Below are positions 11,810 to 23,665 of a DNA stretch of 64,000 bases, piece after piece; position 1 is the stretch's first letter; each line of letters starts with the position of its first letter. The stretch spans positions 17,065,653 to 17,129,652 of the forward strand of contig NC_079478.1 of assembly GCF_026230105.1 (NCBI RefSeq). Direction: 5' to 3'. A program made the translations under genes and the position numbers. The notes below the pieces were generated by a model. That model was given only the letters and a program-made list of their open reading frames with translations. It made no database searches and was not told where the DNA came from. This stretch comes from Diorhabda sublineata. Taxonomy: Eukaryota > Arthropoda > Insecta > Coleoptera > Chrysomelidae.

Positions 11810-12260
11810 AGACACTGATTTGATCGTCAAAGAACATCAAGTTGATAGTCTGAATGTTCATGCTGCAACATCTGGTAATTTATTATACTTAGAAGATTCA
11901 TTGGAGTTTTCAAGTGAATTTTCAGATTCCATTGTTACAGTGGAAATTAGTAATTTTGACAAACAAAAATCGGGCTGGACTGTAGCTGGAACTAGTAAAA
12001 ACAATTTAATACCTGGGAAAATGGTAATGTATCAAATTTATCGGAATACAATAGCCAAATAATCAAAATTGAAATACAGTTTGAAGAATTACAAAGAGCA
12101 GTTTAAGACACTGAAGCAGATGTGTGAAATTGGAACATTTGAGTGTATAGAAGAAAGTTTAAATAATGTAACGCAAGAATTCATTGATTCACAGTGAAGA
12201 AATATTCATGGGCAAGGTACGGCAAAAAAATGGACTAAACAGGATACAAGTTTTGCTCTT
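11810..12260 (+). pseudogene. P-element/THAP9-like transposase fragment
   Basis: Plus-strand frames give an open stretch of 80 residues (11820-12062). It is followed by LKNYKEQFKTLKQMCEI, resembling the coiled segment of P-type transposases, and then in another frame GTAKKWTKQDTSFALFM near 12215-12265. The family usually reads G-x-RW-x-x-E-x-x-FALSLYYKS at that point. Frames shift and stop, and no THAP zinc finger is visible. The assignment rests mainly on the KKW...FAL block, so other origins are possible. Confidence 0.4.
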
Positions 12261-12419
12261 TTTATGTAAAAAACAAGTCTCTATAACCTTTTATTTCAAC
12301 TGTGATGAATTGATATACTCATTTCATATATTCATTTTACCACTAAATGCTGTGATATTTTTGTTATATCTGTTGTCAATATTGGTCATTTTCTACTTTT
12401 ATCGGTGGACATATCGACT

Positions 12420-12895
12420 TAAACCTTCTAACGTACCTAAATAACATCACCATTAACGTCGTTGAATCTGTAAAATTCTTAGGGCTTGTTGTGGACAATT
12501 CCTTGAAATTGGAGTAACATATTGCCGCCTTATCTAAAAAATTAAGTTCCTCATGCTTTGCAGTTTTCCAAGAACTGAACTTATCTATCTCCTTAATAGT
12601 CTATCATGTCCTTATTGAGTTGCATATTCGATATGTCCTTCAAAAGAGAGCTGTTAGATATTTACTCGGACTAAACAGCAGGGCTCACTGCAGGAACTGA
12701 CTGTTCCGTCCTTATTCATCTTTGAATCCATTTGCCTAATTCATAAGCACGCTTCTCCAATTTCAGAAAGATCATTGTACGGTTATCCACTTAGGAACGC
12801 GAAGCACGACCTTTACCTACCTACTTCACGTTGAGAATTAGTTAAGTGCTCAATATTTTACAATGAAGAAAAATGCACAATCACTTTTCGTTTTG
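12420..12895 (+). pseudogene. LINE reverse-transcriptase C-terminal fragment, same family as 31138-31990
   Basis: Plus-strand frames read ESVKFLGLVVDNSLKLE (the FLGxxxD block after the RT palm), ELNLSISLIVYHVLIELHIR, and RAVRYLLGLNSRAHCR. The same three blocks occur in the same order in the minus-strand relic at 31138-31990, so the two are copies of one non-LTR retrotransposon family (Jockey/CR1-like; clade not fixed). The copy is 5'-truncated and has stops and shifts. It ends almost exactly where an oppositely oriented LINE begins (12897). Confidence 0.75.
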
Positions 12896-12896
12896 T

Positions 12897-13875
12897 TGGT
12901 TTCCTCTCTGGTTTCTATTCCGTATGTCATGATTGGTTTGATACAAGTCTTGTAGATCCTAACTTTACTATACTTTCGCACGTATTCGTTCTTCCATATT
13001 GTCTGCCTTAAGCAGCCTTATATGGCAGTTGTTGATCTGGCTTCTTAGGTCCTTCACTGGGTCGTGATAACTCTACAGGTCCATGCCCAAATTGTGAAAC
13101 TTGTACGATGATTTTGTCGTGAACTACCAGTTTACATCGTACGGGATCTTTAGCGAAGGTTATGCTTTTCGTTTTTTCTGTGGATATAGTCATGTTCATA
13201 GCTCGGCTGACCTGGCAGAATTTTTGTAGTTGTCTCTATAGGTCGTCCTGCGTTTCCGCGAAAACAACTGCATCGTCGGCGTAGCATACCAGCTGATTCT
13301 TTGATTCTGTCCCAATGGGTATCTGGTGTTGGTATCTCTTCCGTATAAGTGCCTCCTGCCTTTACTTTGGTCGTGTTATTGGTATTGAGACTGCGGACTG
13401 CTCTTACGATGGTGTCTGGCGTTTCATTTGATATCAGTATATTTATGATGTCGGAGACCCTATCAAATGCCTTGGTCAAATCGATGAGGCAGACATACGC
13501 TGGTGTATTAAATCGAACGATTTTTCTTTTAGTTGTTTAATAATGAATATGGCGTCGGTCGTGAATCTGTTTCGTCTGAAACCTTGTTGTTCTTCCCTGT
13601 TCGTTATTTGTGTTTGAAGTATTTCCTAGTGAAGAGTTTCATGCTTGTATTCAGCAGTGTTATGCCCCTGTAGTTGTCTAGGTGCGTTTTCTGTCCTTTC
13701 TTAAATATATGAATAGTTATACTTTTGTGCCATTCCGTAGGTATTTTCGATGTCTCTAAAATTTGGTTATAGAGAATTTTTAAATGTTTACCTAGCTCAC
13801 GACCGTCATATTTTAGAAGTTCGTTTGGGATGAGGTCCATTCCGGGAGCTTTATTCAGTTTTTTTTATTTCTTTC
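12897..13875 (-). pseudogene. Non-LTR reverse transcriptase relic, downstream piece (RT core to C-terminus)
   Basis: Read on the minus strand, the piece starts with NKAPGMDLIPNELLKYDG near 13860. It continues with IPTEWHKSITIHIFKKG and DNYRGITLLNTSMKL, then the palm motif LIDLTKAFDRVSDII (13460-13500), RSLNTNNTTKVKAG, CKLVVHDKIIVQV and, near 12935, KTCIKPIMTYGIETREE. Several frameshifts and stops are present. The block that should hold the YADD motif is badly damaged. It is a member of the same family as the adjoining 13895-14520 piece and lies head-to-tail with it. Confidence 0.8.
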
Positions 13876-13894
13876 TTCTATGCTTCTTCGGTGT

Positions 13895-14520
13895 TATAAA
13901 GTTTCCTGAAGTGTTTTGCCAGCGATCCTGCGCACTATTTTCATTTCGGTGGTTTCTAATATTCTCTTTGTGTTCGATGTATCTGGTCTGGTTTCCGCTG
14001 TGTATGTTAATATAGGCCGGATGACAGCCTTGTAGATTCGGGATTTGGTCTCGATTTCGATATATTTGTTTCGGAAGATTGTATCGTTCAAGTAAGCTGA
14101 GGTTCGTGTTGCTTTTGCCGCTTAGTTTCTTACCTCCGCTTCGATATCACCGTATCCTGATATTTCTAAGCCTAGATACTTAAATTTCATCTTGTATTGT
14201 ACAATTTCATCATCTACAATGTTGAATTTGGATAGTAATCTCTGTAGGTCTTCTGCAATCAGGACAGCATCATCGGCATAGCATAATATCTTGACGCCTT
14301 TGTTCCCCATTTTATAACCTTTCAGGTTGACGATGTTGAACAATACGGGGCTAATAGAATCTCCTTGTCGAATATCATTGTTTACATGAATTTCTTCGGT
14401 AGTTATGCCATTGATTATTGCCTCTATTTTGTTTCACTTGTAAATGTTTTCGATGTTATATGGGATTTGCCTGTTGTATAGAAGGTCATGGGTCAGGTCT
14501 ACTCCCTACCCAAGATATAA
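13895..14520 (-). pseudogene. Non-LTR reverse transcriptase relic, upstream piece (YADD to C-terminus)
   Basis: On the minus strand: NNDIRQGDSISPVLFNIV (14340-14395), KGYKMGNKGVKILCYADDAV with the catalytic YADD (14265-14325), KFKYLGLEISGYGDIEAEV (14128-14185), then RNKYIEIETKSRIYKAVIRP and TYTAETRPDTSNTKRI (13925-14075). This is the second half of the RT plus the C-terminal region. Part of the sequence after FNIV is missing compared with relatives I know. It lies directly upstream, in transcription order, of another partial copy of the same family. Confidence 0.8.
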
Positions 14521-14534
14521 AAACAGCAAAAAGC

Positions 14535-15235
14535 TCATAGAACCGAAACTCTGCGTCGGACAAGGACGGATGTAAAGATGATGAACCATACACACCTTCG
14601 GTTAACTAAACCTGGATATTTCTCCAATAAAAACTCATTCGCATCAGGTGTTCACTATATAACTCGGCATTGATAGCTAGACTATCTGAAATGATTTTGA
14701 AGTACACTAAACCTTTTACTATACACACAACAAGACTTTTCACTTGAATCCATCTCTATTTACAACAGGATCTGGTAACTGTCCTTTGTCTAACTGCTGA
14801 TTTTCCATTTTTCGTCCAATAAAACGATCATCTTACGGCAAGGAGCTGTTTGCAAACGTTTCGCTTGAATATGGGTTAATTCGACAACTTTCATAGATAT
14901 TATCTAATGATTTTAAATGGCGATGTCTGGCATCTTTAGAATGTTCAAAGGAGCTCGATACTCGGCGAGTACTGGTACTAGGATGTTTTTCTTTTACTTT
15001 TGGAAGATTTGAGCCCGTACGATCTTCAAGTGTCAAATCTCCACTAATAAAACGATTTAACCAACGCTGTATCGTTCTCTAATTAACTGTGTGTTCCCCT
15101 TTAATTTCAAGTATTTTTCTTTCTGCAACTTCTGCTTTGAACTGTCTCAACAATTCTCGAATTTGATATGTATCATACTCCATACTATTTATTATAAAAA
15201 ACAAGAAGTTACGACATGTTTCAATTAGAACATAG
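14535..15235 (-). pseudogene. Mariner transposase relic in the transporter intron
   Basis: The minus strand begins with QIRELLRQFKAEVAERKI near 15165 and continues TIQRWLNRFISGDLTLEDRT (about 15000-15080), the paired helix-turn-helix domain of mariners. Next come RHLKSLDNI, then DDRFIGRKMENQQLDKGQLP and NRDGFK-KVLLCV (about 14720-14830), matching the central catalytic region WLDKGQLP...KKVLLCVWW. LEKYPGLVNRR appears near 14620. Stops and frameshifts throughout show a dead element. No TIRs were recognised. Confidence 0.8.
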
Positions 15236-15710
15236 AGACACCTTCTGTATTTAAAAAAGTTTTACTTCGTTGGGAAATTGAAAAGAAAAAAACTCAACCT
15301 GGCATGTTCCCAATTAGAGGATTGATATTCGAAGTGGAAGCATTGTATTAATTGTTCGAATTTATTAAGTTGAAACGAAAGTAAAAGTTTAATGCACATT
15401 CTCCCACATCGAACTGCATCATTTGTTTAAATCAGCGACTTGCATTTAAAAATTGATTGTTCAATGTTTAGAATTTTGTAGCACAAAATATTAATTCAAT
15501 TTGTTAAGTTTTTCTAAATAATATTTTTTGTTATGCTAGAAATATCATCCAAGCCTTACCAAAAGCGCGACCAAAAAAGTAATATGCAAAATTTTCTCGA
15601 TCATAGTACTTTTATAGAATGGCAACCTTGTTCGAATGTGACCTTATCGTAACTCTATGACGTGCATCAGTTTTTCCTAGCGTAAGATTTACATGTATTT
15701 GATTTTTTAG

Positions 15711-16795
15711 GTATGTCGTTAGGTGCTGGATATGCTTTATTACCAATATACGTAGGAGAAATTGCAGAGGACTATAACAGAGGCATGTTATCTCAAGCTA
15801 TCAACGTCTTTTGGTCCACTGGAAATTTTATAGTATACTCAACTGGGCCGTTCATGTCCTACAAAGCGTTCAATTTAATGATAGCGATGCTCCCAACAAT
15901 ATTTTTCTTTCTTTTCCTTTTACTAGCTCCCGAATCTCCGTATTATTTGGTGGCGGAAAATAAAATGGAAAAAGCCGCCAAATCGCTAATGTTGTTGAGA
16001 TCAAAAGACAAAGATGCTGTGCAAGAAGAACTAGTATTCATCAAAGACCAATTGAACGATCATAAAGAAAATGGCGGTTTAGCCGATTTATTCGCCGATA
16101 ATATTGTTCGCAGAGCTTTTATAATATGTTTATTATTAGTATTCTCTCAAGAAATGTGCGGGTTTTCAGCGTTATTTTTCTACATGCAACTTATATTTCA
16201 GGCTTCTGGTTCTCAATTATCCGACGACATATCGTCACTCATAATATCGGTAATAATTCTAACCAGTAGTTTTATTTCTCCGTTCACGGTAGATCGCTTC
16301 GGTAGAAGAACTTTAATAGTCGTTTCTTGTTTCGGAATGTGTTTTTCGTTAGCAGCACTGGGAATATTTTTCTATTTATTAGAATATACTAGCGTAAGTA
16401 CGGAACCATTATATTGGCTCCCTATAACTAGTTTAGTGTGTTTCATCTTCTTTTTTAATTTCGGGATGTCGGTACCTTGGACAGTTACGGCAGAAATGCT
16501 TCCGGGACACGTAAAAGAAACTGCTACTACTATTATCACTAGTACAAGTTGGATAGTAGCTTTTCTTTTAACTTTATTCTTCAATGACATAACTTCAATA
16601 ATGGGAATGGGGCAGACTTTTTGGTGTTTTGGATTGTACTGTTTCGTAGCTGGTATAATGGTATTCCTTTTCGTACCAGAAACTAAAGGGAAAAGTTTTA
16701 GTGAAATTCAAGATATTCTTAGGTACGGTGGTATGTTTCATTTTAGATCTAAAAAATACGTATCTGAAAAAAGCAAAGGCGTAGAAAAATATTAG
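15711..16795 (+). CDS. Tret1-like sugar transporter gene 1, last exon
   Basis: It encodes TM4 to the C-terminus (about 361 residues) of an MFS sugar transporter. Signatures in order are LLPIYVGEIAEDYNRG (the E-x-x-R type motif of TM4-5), APESPYYLV (PESP motif before the central loop), a charged cytoplasmic loop (about residues 85-130), TM7 with FSQEMCGFSALF, VDRFGRRTL (loop 8-9), and FVPETKGKSFSEIQ (PETKG motif after TM12). The family usually has QQLSG or similar in TM7; here it is QEMCG. A 35-residue basic tail follows and the stop is at 16793-16795. An ATTAAA about 20 bp downstream could serve polyadenylation. It joins the exon at 10652 in frame. There are no stops or shifts, so the gene looks intact apart from its missing first exon. 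Confidence 0.93.
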
Positions 16796-17319
16796 ATAAT
16801 TTTTTGTATTAATTAAATTGCAGAATAAGCTCGGTTTTCGTAAGGACAAAAATTAATTGTGTGGAAAAAGTCAAATAGAAAATGCAAAAGATGGTACAAA
16901 TGATATTTGTAATACTCCTATATTCCTAATGGTCGTAAGTAGAAGGGTGGCCTATGAAGAGAGGCAGCAATGACTATAGTTCTTCCAATATCAATTGCAG
17001 ACTATAGAAACCCTGGTTAGCAGTAATATTTCGAAGAAATTGTGTACATACGCCTTCCGACAGCTTCGACCAATAGCAATACATGTTTACGATTCCATGT
17101 TTTCATTGGTAAACAGTGGAAATGATGAATCCGCGTGGACTAACGGTTTGTTAGATGTTTACCGAGTAAATATTATTTTACATTCTTTAATTTGTTATGA
17201 GTGCCATGCGTATTTATGAAATATTGATTGATCCTCCCTTTCGCAGCTTAAAATCTATCTATTAGTAGCGTTCCTTTCCCATGAAATCTCAGATAATTTC
17301 TTCTTCTTCTTCCGCCTGT

Positions 17320-17560
17320 TGTTGGTTGCTGGGTGGATAAAGTAGCCAGATGACTGCCACTGCTGGTCCCAATCTCGGGTAAAGGAGGAGAGTTGTCAGG
17401 TGAGGCCAGCAACCTGCCTGACGTAAAAAGAATTGCTGCTCACAAATCCAACGATTAGCCTCGGTATAGGATAGTCCAAGCGTTGACGAACTCGACTAGA
17501 AATTGGAATACGAAACGGAATTCAATTCTACGTCCCATTTTAATTTTACTCAAATCAGAT
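17320..17560 (+). pseudogene. Possible 5' fragment of an RTE-type LINE
   Basis: Plus-strand translation reads ELSGEASNLPDVKRIAAHKS, then PRYRIVQALTNSTRNWNTKR in a nearby frame. This is like the segment that precedes the endonuclease domain in some insect RTE-type elements. The run GGAGAGTTGTCAGGTGAGGC is familiar from their 5' regions. The endonuclease itself is not visible. The surrounding interval 16796-17319 has no gene that I can see. Confidence 0.35.
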
Positions 17561-20109
17561 GAATTACCCCTTACCGCTGCAGCAACAACTTTTGTTTTGC
17601 GGAAATAACTCAATTCAGTTATTTGACGAATGATTGAAAAGTTTTAGGATATATTTACTTGTAGTTAGGATTTGCGAATTCATTTTTATTCTACTTTTGT
17701 ATTGACTAGTGCATTTTGGTTTAGAATACAATGAACTGAATGCGTGTGTCTCAGTTTATTATTCCATTTGAGCCACCATATCAAAGTGAGAACAGGTGAG
17801 CTGATATTATCAGCTCAATTTGAAATGAATCAGATCATTTGCAGAAGGAAAGCTATGATTGTAATGAATTTTGTTTACCGATAATCCATTCACGATCATG
17901 CGCACTAGACTTAACGTATAATAAGTGAAACGTGCATTTTGGTGTCTTGAAAAGGAAGACGATCCAATAGTGCAGAAATACATACATCTGTCTCCGTCAT
18001 ATAGACTTGAAATGCTATGTGAATGCCCGAAAATAGAGCAATCGCACGAACGCAATTCTATATATAGATGTTAGATATTGAACGGAACAATTAAACATTT
18101 TGAAAATATAATTTTCAATTATTTAAAATAATATTTATATACATATATATATAAATAATTCATAATAACAAATGAAAAAAATAATAAACGTGCTTGATTC
18201 CAAATCACGACGCAAAAATGGTTACTACAAAGCGGTGCACAGAATGAACGCGAATATGGTGCGCTCTAGACGTTCATAAAAGTAATGGTTGGCTGGTAAA
18301 CATAACCTTAAAAGTGAATGTATATAAAGAAATTTGAACGGTGATTAACGATTTTGAATCATTTATAATGTAATATATTCTTACTTTACTGTATGAAATG
18401 TGTAGAGAAATATATACAAAGCGACATTTGACACGGCGTTGGTGGGTAAGACCCCGCGATTTGAATAGATATATCTACAGTTACTTTACTAGATCCAGAC
18501 GAATTTTTCAAACATAGATGAATGAATCGGGGTTATATTATAAACTTATTAACCAGACACTCAACAAAACATTCAATAAGAAAACCCTATTGTCGATTAG
18601 ATCTGGAAGTTAATCACCAGTTCTTGTCACGGATTTTTCAAACGGGAATATGATTCCCAAAATAAATCTGGCATATTTTAGTTTTCTTGTATCTAACCGA
18701 ATGTTTATTAAATAAACACTCATGAGCACGTACAAATTCTATCAGCCTTTTACTGAGAGAAGTCATTTTTCAGGATATCTGCAACTACAAACTACACTAG
18801 AAAAGTGAGGTTAGGTTTTTGACGTTCAGCGACGATTAGCGCTTAAAAAGTAGAAAGTTGGTTAACTTCGACGTCAAGAGCGCGTACGTTATGAGAGTTT
18901 CTCAACAAGTTGATCTATCTTTGACATTTATGAACGTCTTAAGAGTGTCATGCTCGTTTTCATTATGTATACCGCTTAACCGTGTTATAAGCTTCCAATG
19001 GATGGAGCGTCTCTCTTATACTTTCTTACTACAGTCGCTCAGTTTGTGCACAGCGGATCAAGTCTGAATAAGAGAGATATAAGAATGCAGTTGCTGTCTC
19101 TCTTGGTGGGCAGCACTTTTACTTACAGGGATCAGCAATATAGGAGTATTAAATATATGGTACAGTTCCTTTAAATCTGTTAATAATGTCAATGTTTTGA
19201 CCTCTTCAGTGCAACCAGCTTAGTATTCTTTTTCGTAAAATCAATATAGCCAACTTAAATGTTTGTTTTTCTGTATCCCTGACTCCGATTTGTGGTTTTA
19301 CTACATACAAGTCAACAGAGAAAAACTTTTTTGCCTTTACGAAAACTGAAGTTTAAAAATATAGTTTAAAGAAGTGTGAAAAGGCAGTTGAATTCGTTTA
19401 ATTAATGAAATTTACAATTTTAATATACTCAAATCTTATCTGAAATCTTAAAAGCGGAAAGCTACTTACACATTTTTGTCAATTTAAATAATATCTATTT
19501 ATATACTATAACTCTACTAACAATATAGGAGATGCGTATATAGTGAATGTATAAATTTGGGACGAGATTATTATTTGAAAAATTTTATTATTGATTTCTA
19601 GAATGAATACTCAAAAGTATAAAGCATGATGATCACAAAAAAGTGCGTAGTAAATTAGTTTTTCGTTAGTTTAATATCTATTGTTTCAAATATTTTGAAA
19701 TTTTTTACTATCCTCTTGTAAATAGTGATTTATGGCAAATAGAATGAAAATATGAATCTTGATAAATGAATGATATTGTTCTGACTCCTTTTATTTATAC
19801 TACTTTAATTCAATATTTCAATTTTTCAATATTTATATCTTTATCGTTTTTCTGTGTTTATGAAAAATTTTTTAGTTGGTAATGAATTTTATCTAAGTCC
19901 CCTATCAAATGTGATACTTTGAGTCACTCCTTGACATTAGGAAACGTCACATGTTTCATAACCTCCATATATCAGTTATGTAAACACTTTACGTACCTGT
20001 TTATTTATAAACATTGAAAACAATACTATTAAAGACACAGTTATTTAAAGTAAGTCCATTTTCTGGGTGAATATTCTCTTGAACTTCTTGTCAAATGTTA
20101 ATTTCATTT
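17561..20109. other. No gene seen
   Basis: AT-rich intergenic sequence. The somewhat GC-richer stretch 18850-19130 has a 69-codon frame with no recognisable motif. No TIR, repeat partner or RNA gene was identified. Confidence 0.5.
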
Positions 20110-20920
20110 GAAGCTGTGAATTCCTCTCTTATTTTCTAATGAACCCTCAACATAGCCCTCCACTTCACTGTTGGATTACCATTCTCCATGTTGCTTAGAA
20201 TTTCCGCTTCTGACTCTGTCAGGAGAGACGTTGACGAGCGTCTGAAACAATGTCCGGTATATCCTTTAACATTAGGTAGACCCAGGTACTGAGTAATCTT
20301 TGCTAGTAATTTTCCAATGGTATTTATGCGCTCAAGTTGTATGACACATTTTCCATTATAATATCGCATAAACATATGTCGTGCTTTACAGCAAGAGGTC
20401 TAATGTTTTTATACTTTTTCAGGAGCTCTAATATTTCTATACTTTTTGAGGTCAACAAAATTGACACCAGCAATATTTCCAGCAGTGACCACAAATTCGC
20501 GAATAACATGTATTTTGCTTTCTGAGATTGTAAATTTAAAAAAAAGGTGCCGTCATCAAATACGTTTCCTTCTCATAGGAATGTCAATTCAGCTTTCCTG
20601 CGGGCTCCCGCAATCCCTATTATCATTGCGACCTAAATAACAGATTTATTTAATAATAAATTATAAACATATGGTAAATTAAGTCGAACTTTTGCAAATA
20701 GAAATATTCCGTCTTCAGCCTCTTTTATAAATCTTTCCACATCCTTTTTCGTCAAAATAGACGCCTTTAATGTTTTTAAATTTTCAAAATAGGCTTCATC
20801 TTTCAAATTTTTAGTAGGCCAGGGCGTATCTACTTGATTTTCAGGTATTAAACTACCCACTGCATTATTTGCAGACTGTCTTACTTCAAATGGAATGTCT
20901 GATTCACTATCTGAAGACAT
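20110..20920 (-). pseudogene. Crypton-like tyrosine recombinase relic
   Basis: On the minus strand an N-terminal piece (20920-20633, 95 residues) starts MSSDSESDIPFEVRQS. It is followed by IIGIAGARRKAELTFL (box I arginine region, about 20585-20640) and RPLAVKHDICL. A downstream piece (20375-20136) contains GLPNVKGYTGHCFRRSS (box II, H-x-x-R). Just beyond, in a shifted frame, EVEGYVEGSLENKRE supplies the expected catalytic tyrosine (about 20110-20150). These three motifs define tyrosine recombinases, and the spacing and wording fit Crypton-type transposases of insects. The histidine/GGW block before the tyrosine is corrupted (reads NGNP), and the middle of the protein is partly missing. Confidence 0.75.
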
Positions 20921-22749
20921 TTAAACTTGTTTTGACATATTTTCAAATATCGTTGTTTGCTTCCATAGAAACAATACTTCAAGACCTGCTTCTGTACTAA
21001 CAATACTTTTAACACCATTTGTTTCCACATTAATATTTTCATTCATACGTAAATAACTATTTAATAATTATTATTTAGCAGCAATTTACCAATATTCGCT
21101 ATTTTCTATGTCAATAAACCAAAAAGTACAAAACCTACAAATATCAGCAGTCTATCAATTACACTACTTGGGGCCAATTTTACAACCTAAGGTAAAACTG
21201 GAGATCAAAGTTTAAACTATAGTTTAAGCCAAGAATAAACAAAATAGCTATTTTACAGGTCAGTCAAAAAGACATTTTTATGCCAATTGTGACAAATATA
21301 ACCAAAATTTTTTTGATATCCGTTTAAGAAGGTTTATGAACAAAAAACCAAAAAAATCGAGCAATTTCTATGAAGTAGTACTTTAGGTTAACCTTGTGAA
21401 GAAATGCAAAGAAACAGTCGAATCCAAAAAAAATGATGCGGTAACTTAGAGGAAGGAAAAACATTGGGAGGAGTTGGAAAATAAATTTAATGATGAAAAT
21501 AAAAAAAACGGTTATGTTTTCGATAGTATCATAACAAAATTAAAACGTATTGAAGATTCGCTCTAGAACGAATAAATTCTTGTTTTCTCGGCGCAAAGAC
21601 AATGTTGATAATGTCTTCAACATCATCGTAAAGTTTATCAAATCTTCAATCATTCTACCTTTTTAATATTGTAAAAATGTAAACAATTTGAAATATTTAG
21701 GTTAGGTTAGGTACCCTCAGACCGCCTGTAACGTTTAATCCGAAGTTTGTCACTTATCCTACATTTGAGGTTTAACCCTCATTTGTAAAATTGGGCCTTG
21801 AAGGAATTACCATAATTAATGTTTAAATAAACAGTGAGCGTCAGATTATTTTTCAACATTGTGATCATGATCAGAGTTTTTGAAAAGCCTTATTAAGAGT
21901 TTCAAACTAACTATAGATCCACTTATTTGGGACATTTTCCAAATAATAATCATATTCCTTAATTTAGCTTATCACTGTATAATTAGAAAGTAGAACACTT
22001 AAAATATATTACTTAACGGACAATTGTAATATGTTTAGAACTACAGTATTATTTTTAGTTAGATTTATTTTATTTAATTTTATTTATGTAGTGCCATAGT
22101 AAAAGCATTCATTAATTTTATGTAAAAGTATTCAAGATTTTTTATTCCTATTTATAATTATATAATTTAATGTATAAATATACAGGGTGAATCACGTTGT
22201 ATATTCTTGGAAGAAAAAACTGTAACCAGTGATGAAAAATTTTAATAAAATTTTGTCAGTATTGAATTTTAATCCCTATGTGCACAAAATAAGATAGTGT
22301 TTGTTATTTTTCCATATTTCAATATATTAGAAGATCTATTCATTTTATAATCTGGGAATTACACATTTTCCATTAGATTGTATGTATAACTTTTTATGCT
22401 TCAAAACATTTCAGTCAAAAATACAATGATTTTTTTAATTTAAATACTTCACTATTATCTATTTTATTGAAAATATTGATCATTATTTTATTGGAAAAAT
22501 TGAAAACTATTTTATTAAGAAGAATAATTATATTTTTAAAACAATGTAACTTATCTACAAGATTATTTGATCAAAGAATAATCTGTAACGTATAAGTAGT
22601 TAATCACTGTGATATGATAGGAAATGACAACAATAAACGAGATATTGCTGACATTATTTTGTGTTTTATTGTATACACATATTCTCCGTTTTGAACTAAA
22701 ATTATAGGAAAATTTACAGAACATAAATACAAAATTATAAAGATGGACT
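20921..22749. other. No gene seen
   Basis: AT-rich. Noted only are a GGTTAGGTTAGG stretch at about 21699 and an isolated TACAGGGTGAATCACG at about 22182 that looks like a mariner-type terminus without a partner. Confidence 0.5.
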
Positions 22750-23665
22750 TAGCCTCATAACTAACTAGACCCTATGTCCCACTTTTAAGCTATCCAGTTG
22801 TGCCCAACAACTGGACAGTGTTAGAAAAACCGTCTCTGTAAGCATGCATCGCTTGGATAAATCCGCGGATCTCAGTTTCGCGTGGACTCCTTCCTCTCCC
22901 CTGAGTTCTATGGGAGGTCTCATCTTTTTGTTAAGAGTTACCTGTTGGCCATACACTCTTGTCTTCTTGGTTATTTGGACGTCTTAATGTTTGTGTGTGT
23001 TTCTGTTGCGGAGTATTTGTGTGTTTCCAGCTCCTCCAATAACTTTATGCCCTGTCGTCCATTATGTCCAATACTATTTGCGGTCCCGTTTCTTCCTTCT
23101 TGTTGTTTAGTTAACATTTAATGCTTGTCTCAGCGTTATATTTTGTTATGCCTATAGTTTTTTTCTGTTCTATTTGCATGTATGTCATAATCGGTATTAT
23201 TATACTCCTAATAAATTTGAGTTTTGTTTCCGTCTTTAGCTTACTTTTTCTACCGTCTAATCCGCATAGTCTTGCTCTCGCTTTTCTCACTTTACCGACA
23301 GTGTTATTCACGTCTTCGTTGAAAGTGAGACCTTACACCTAGGTATTTGGCCTTTTTCGTCCACTGAATTTCCTCGTCGTTGATTTTTATGGTCCCGTCA
23401 GGTCAGTGGCTCCTTCTTTTCTTGTAGAGAACGACTTGGCTTTTCTATTTTCCATGTTTTGTACCATTTGTCTATCTCGTTTGGAGCGACAATTTGCATT
23501 CTTTTCGTGATGTTTTTCACCTTTGCGCATCTCATTGCTGTTGCGGTATCGTCCGCATATAGCGGTCTCATGGTGTATTCAGTTTTTGGAATGTCCACTG
23601 TATATATGTTATACAACATTGGTGATAGTACCGCTCCTTGTGGTATTCCCGCCTGCTGCTCTCAG
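22750..23665 (-). pseudogene. 5'-truncated Jockey-like LINE, RT C-terminal half
   Basis: The minus strand from 23665 reads QAGIPQGAVLSPMLYNIYTV then RPLYADDTATAMR with an intact YADD (about 23560-23665). NEIDKWYKTWKIE follows, then TKKAKYLGV in a shifted frame (about 23335-23375). Next come KVRKARARLCGLDGRKSKLK and KFIRSIIIPIMTY (23160-23300), and a tail to about 22765. Relatives of the Jockey group share this order. There are at least three frame breaks. It appears cut off just upstream of the GIPQG block, as expected for incomplete reverse transcription. Confidence 0.8.

Larger units (their letters stand above)
10958..15710 (+). other. Intron of transporter gene 1, packed with transposon fragments
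   Basis: A phase-1 intron of 4753 bp from GTAAGT at 10958 to TTTTTTAG at 15710. It carries five recognisable transposon pieces lying nearly end to end between about 11810 and 15235, listed separately. The first 850 bp and last 470 bp show nothing recognisable. Gene 2 at 44109-45432 has no intron at the equivalent residue. Confidence 0.85.

Noticed and set aside
21695..21715. GGTTAGGTTAGG, like the insect telomere repeat
   Set aside because: Only about two and a half units; common by chance in AT-rich insect DNA.
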